A DNA stretch of 6,132 nt from Cellvibrionaceae bacterium. GTDB lineage: Bacteria; Pseudomonadota; Gammaproteobacteria; Pseudomonadales; Cellvibrionaceae. Position 1 is the stretch's first letter, and each line of letters begins with the position of its first letter. Of the stretch, positions 5,992 to 6,132 are shown piece by piece. The notes under the pieces are model-generated. The model did no database searches. It was given only the letters and a program-made list of their open reading frames with translations, and was not told the origin of the DNA. Both the position numbers and the translations under genes were made by a program. Where the stretch lies: NCBI GenBank assembly GCA_030597965.1, contig JAUVQU010000141.1, positions 1-6,132 of the forward strand. The letters run 5' to 3'.

Positions 5992-6050
5992 ATCATTCCG
6001 CACCATTTTCAGCCAGTTTTGATAACGGCGTACATTTGGAAAAACTGATT

Positions 6051-6132
6051 ATGCCTTGGCTACAATTGCGAATTGATACTCAGCGCCAGCAGGCAGAAGA
6101 AATTGAAAATGCCCTGCTCTGTGCTGGTGCCG
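6051..6132 (+). CDS. prmA: Ribosomal protein L11 methyltransferase, N-terminal fragment cut by the window end
   Basis: Only 27 codons are visible, beginning MPWLQLRIDTQRQQAEEIENALLCAGA. This matches the typical PrmA N-terminus (MPW-Q-L plus a helix ending in a 'AL...GA' turn), which forms the small L11-recognition domain ahead of the S-adenosylmethionine-dependent methyltransferase domain. PrmA trimethylates several amino groups of ribosomal protein L11. The ATG at 6051 fits the conserved start; a weak GGA lies 10 nt upstream (6038-6040). The 59-bp gap after dxs shows no terminator or convincing promoter, so it may be read through from dxs. The catalytic domain cannot be seen, so the call rests on the short N-terminal match. 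Confidence 0.8.
   Translation, partial: MPWLQLRIDTQRQQAEEIENALLCAGA

Noticed and set aside
6019..6036. TTGATA and TACATT between dxs and prmA as a promoter
   Set aside because: The two hexamers are only 6 bp apart, far from the 16-18 bp needed.

Overview
The window reads as ordinary chromosomal DNA of a gammaproteobacterium. The organism is inferred from three things: the Dxs, IspA and XseB sequences resemble gammaproteobacterial ones along their whole length, the gene order xseB-ispA-dxs is the common gammaproteobacterial one, and the start of a PrmA homologue follows. A marine Cellvibrionales/Spongiibacteraceae-type host is a plausible guess from general resemblance, not something the sequence proves.

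Left part (1-1990, all + strand): the 3' end of a gene for a probable beta-propeller protein; 26 bp later a hotdog-fold acyl-CoA thioesterase with a TTG start; a terminator-like region with overlapping inverted repeats; then a four-helix DUF599 membrane protein. Middle (2025-2794): a convergent, isolated arsC-type arsenate reductase on the - strand with a complete Cys/Arg catalytic set, followed by a 317-bp gap between divergent genes. More than half of that gap is a 165-bp fold-back element with 19/20-bp terminal inverted repeats and a TA on each side, which looks like a MITE (a non-autonomous transposon).

Right part (2795-6132, all + strand): xseB (small subunit of exonuclease VII), ispA (farnesyl diphosphate synthase) and dxs (1-deoxy-D-xylulose-5-phosphate synthase), then the first 27 codons of prmA (ribosomal protein L11 methyltransferase). 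Dxs makes the first committed intermediate of the MEP isoprenoid pathway, and IspA condenses the resulting C5 units to farnesyl diphosphate for quinones, undecaprenyl carriers and similar products. xseB and ispA are almost certainly co-transcribed (5-bp gap, ispA ribosome binding site inside xseB). A 102-bp spacer with two hairpins separates ispA from dxs.

No RNA genes, CRISPR array, phage genes or recognisable novel multi-gene system were found. The MITE-like element is the most interesting structure. Three of the seven genes with a visible start use TTG or GTG instead of ATG.
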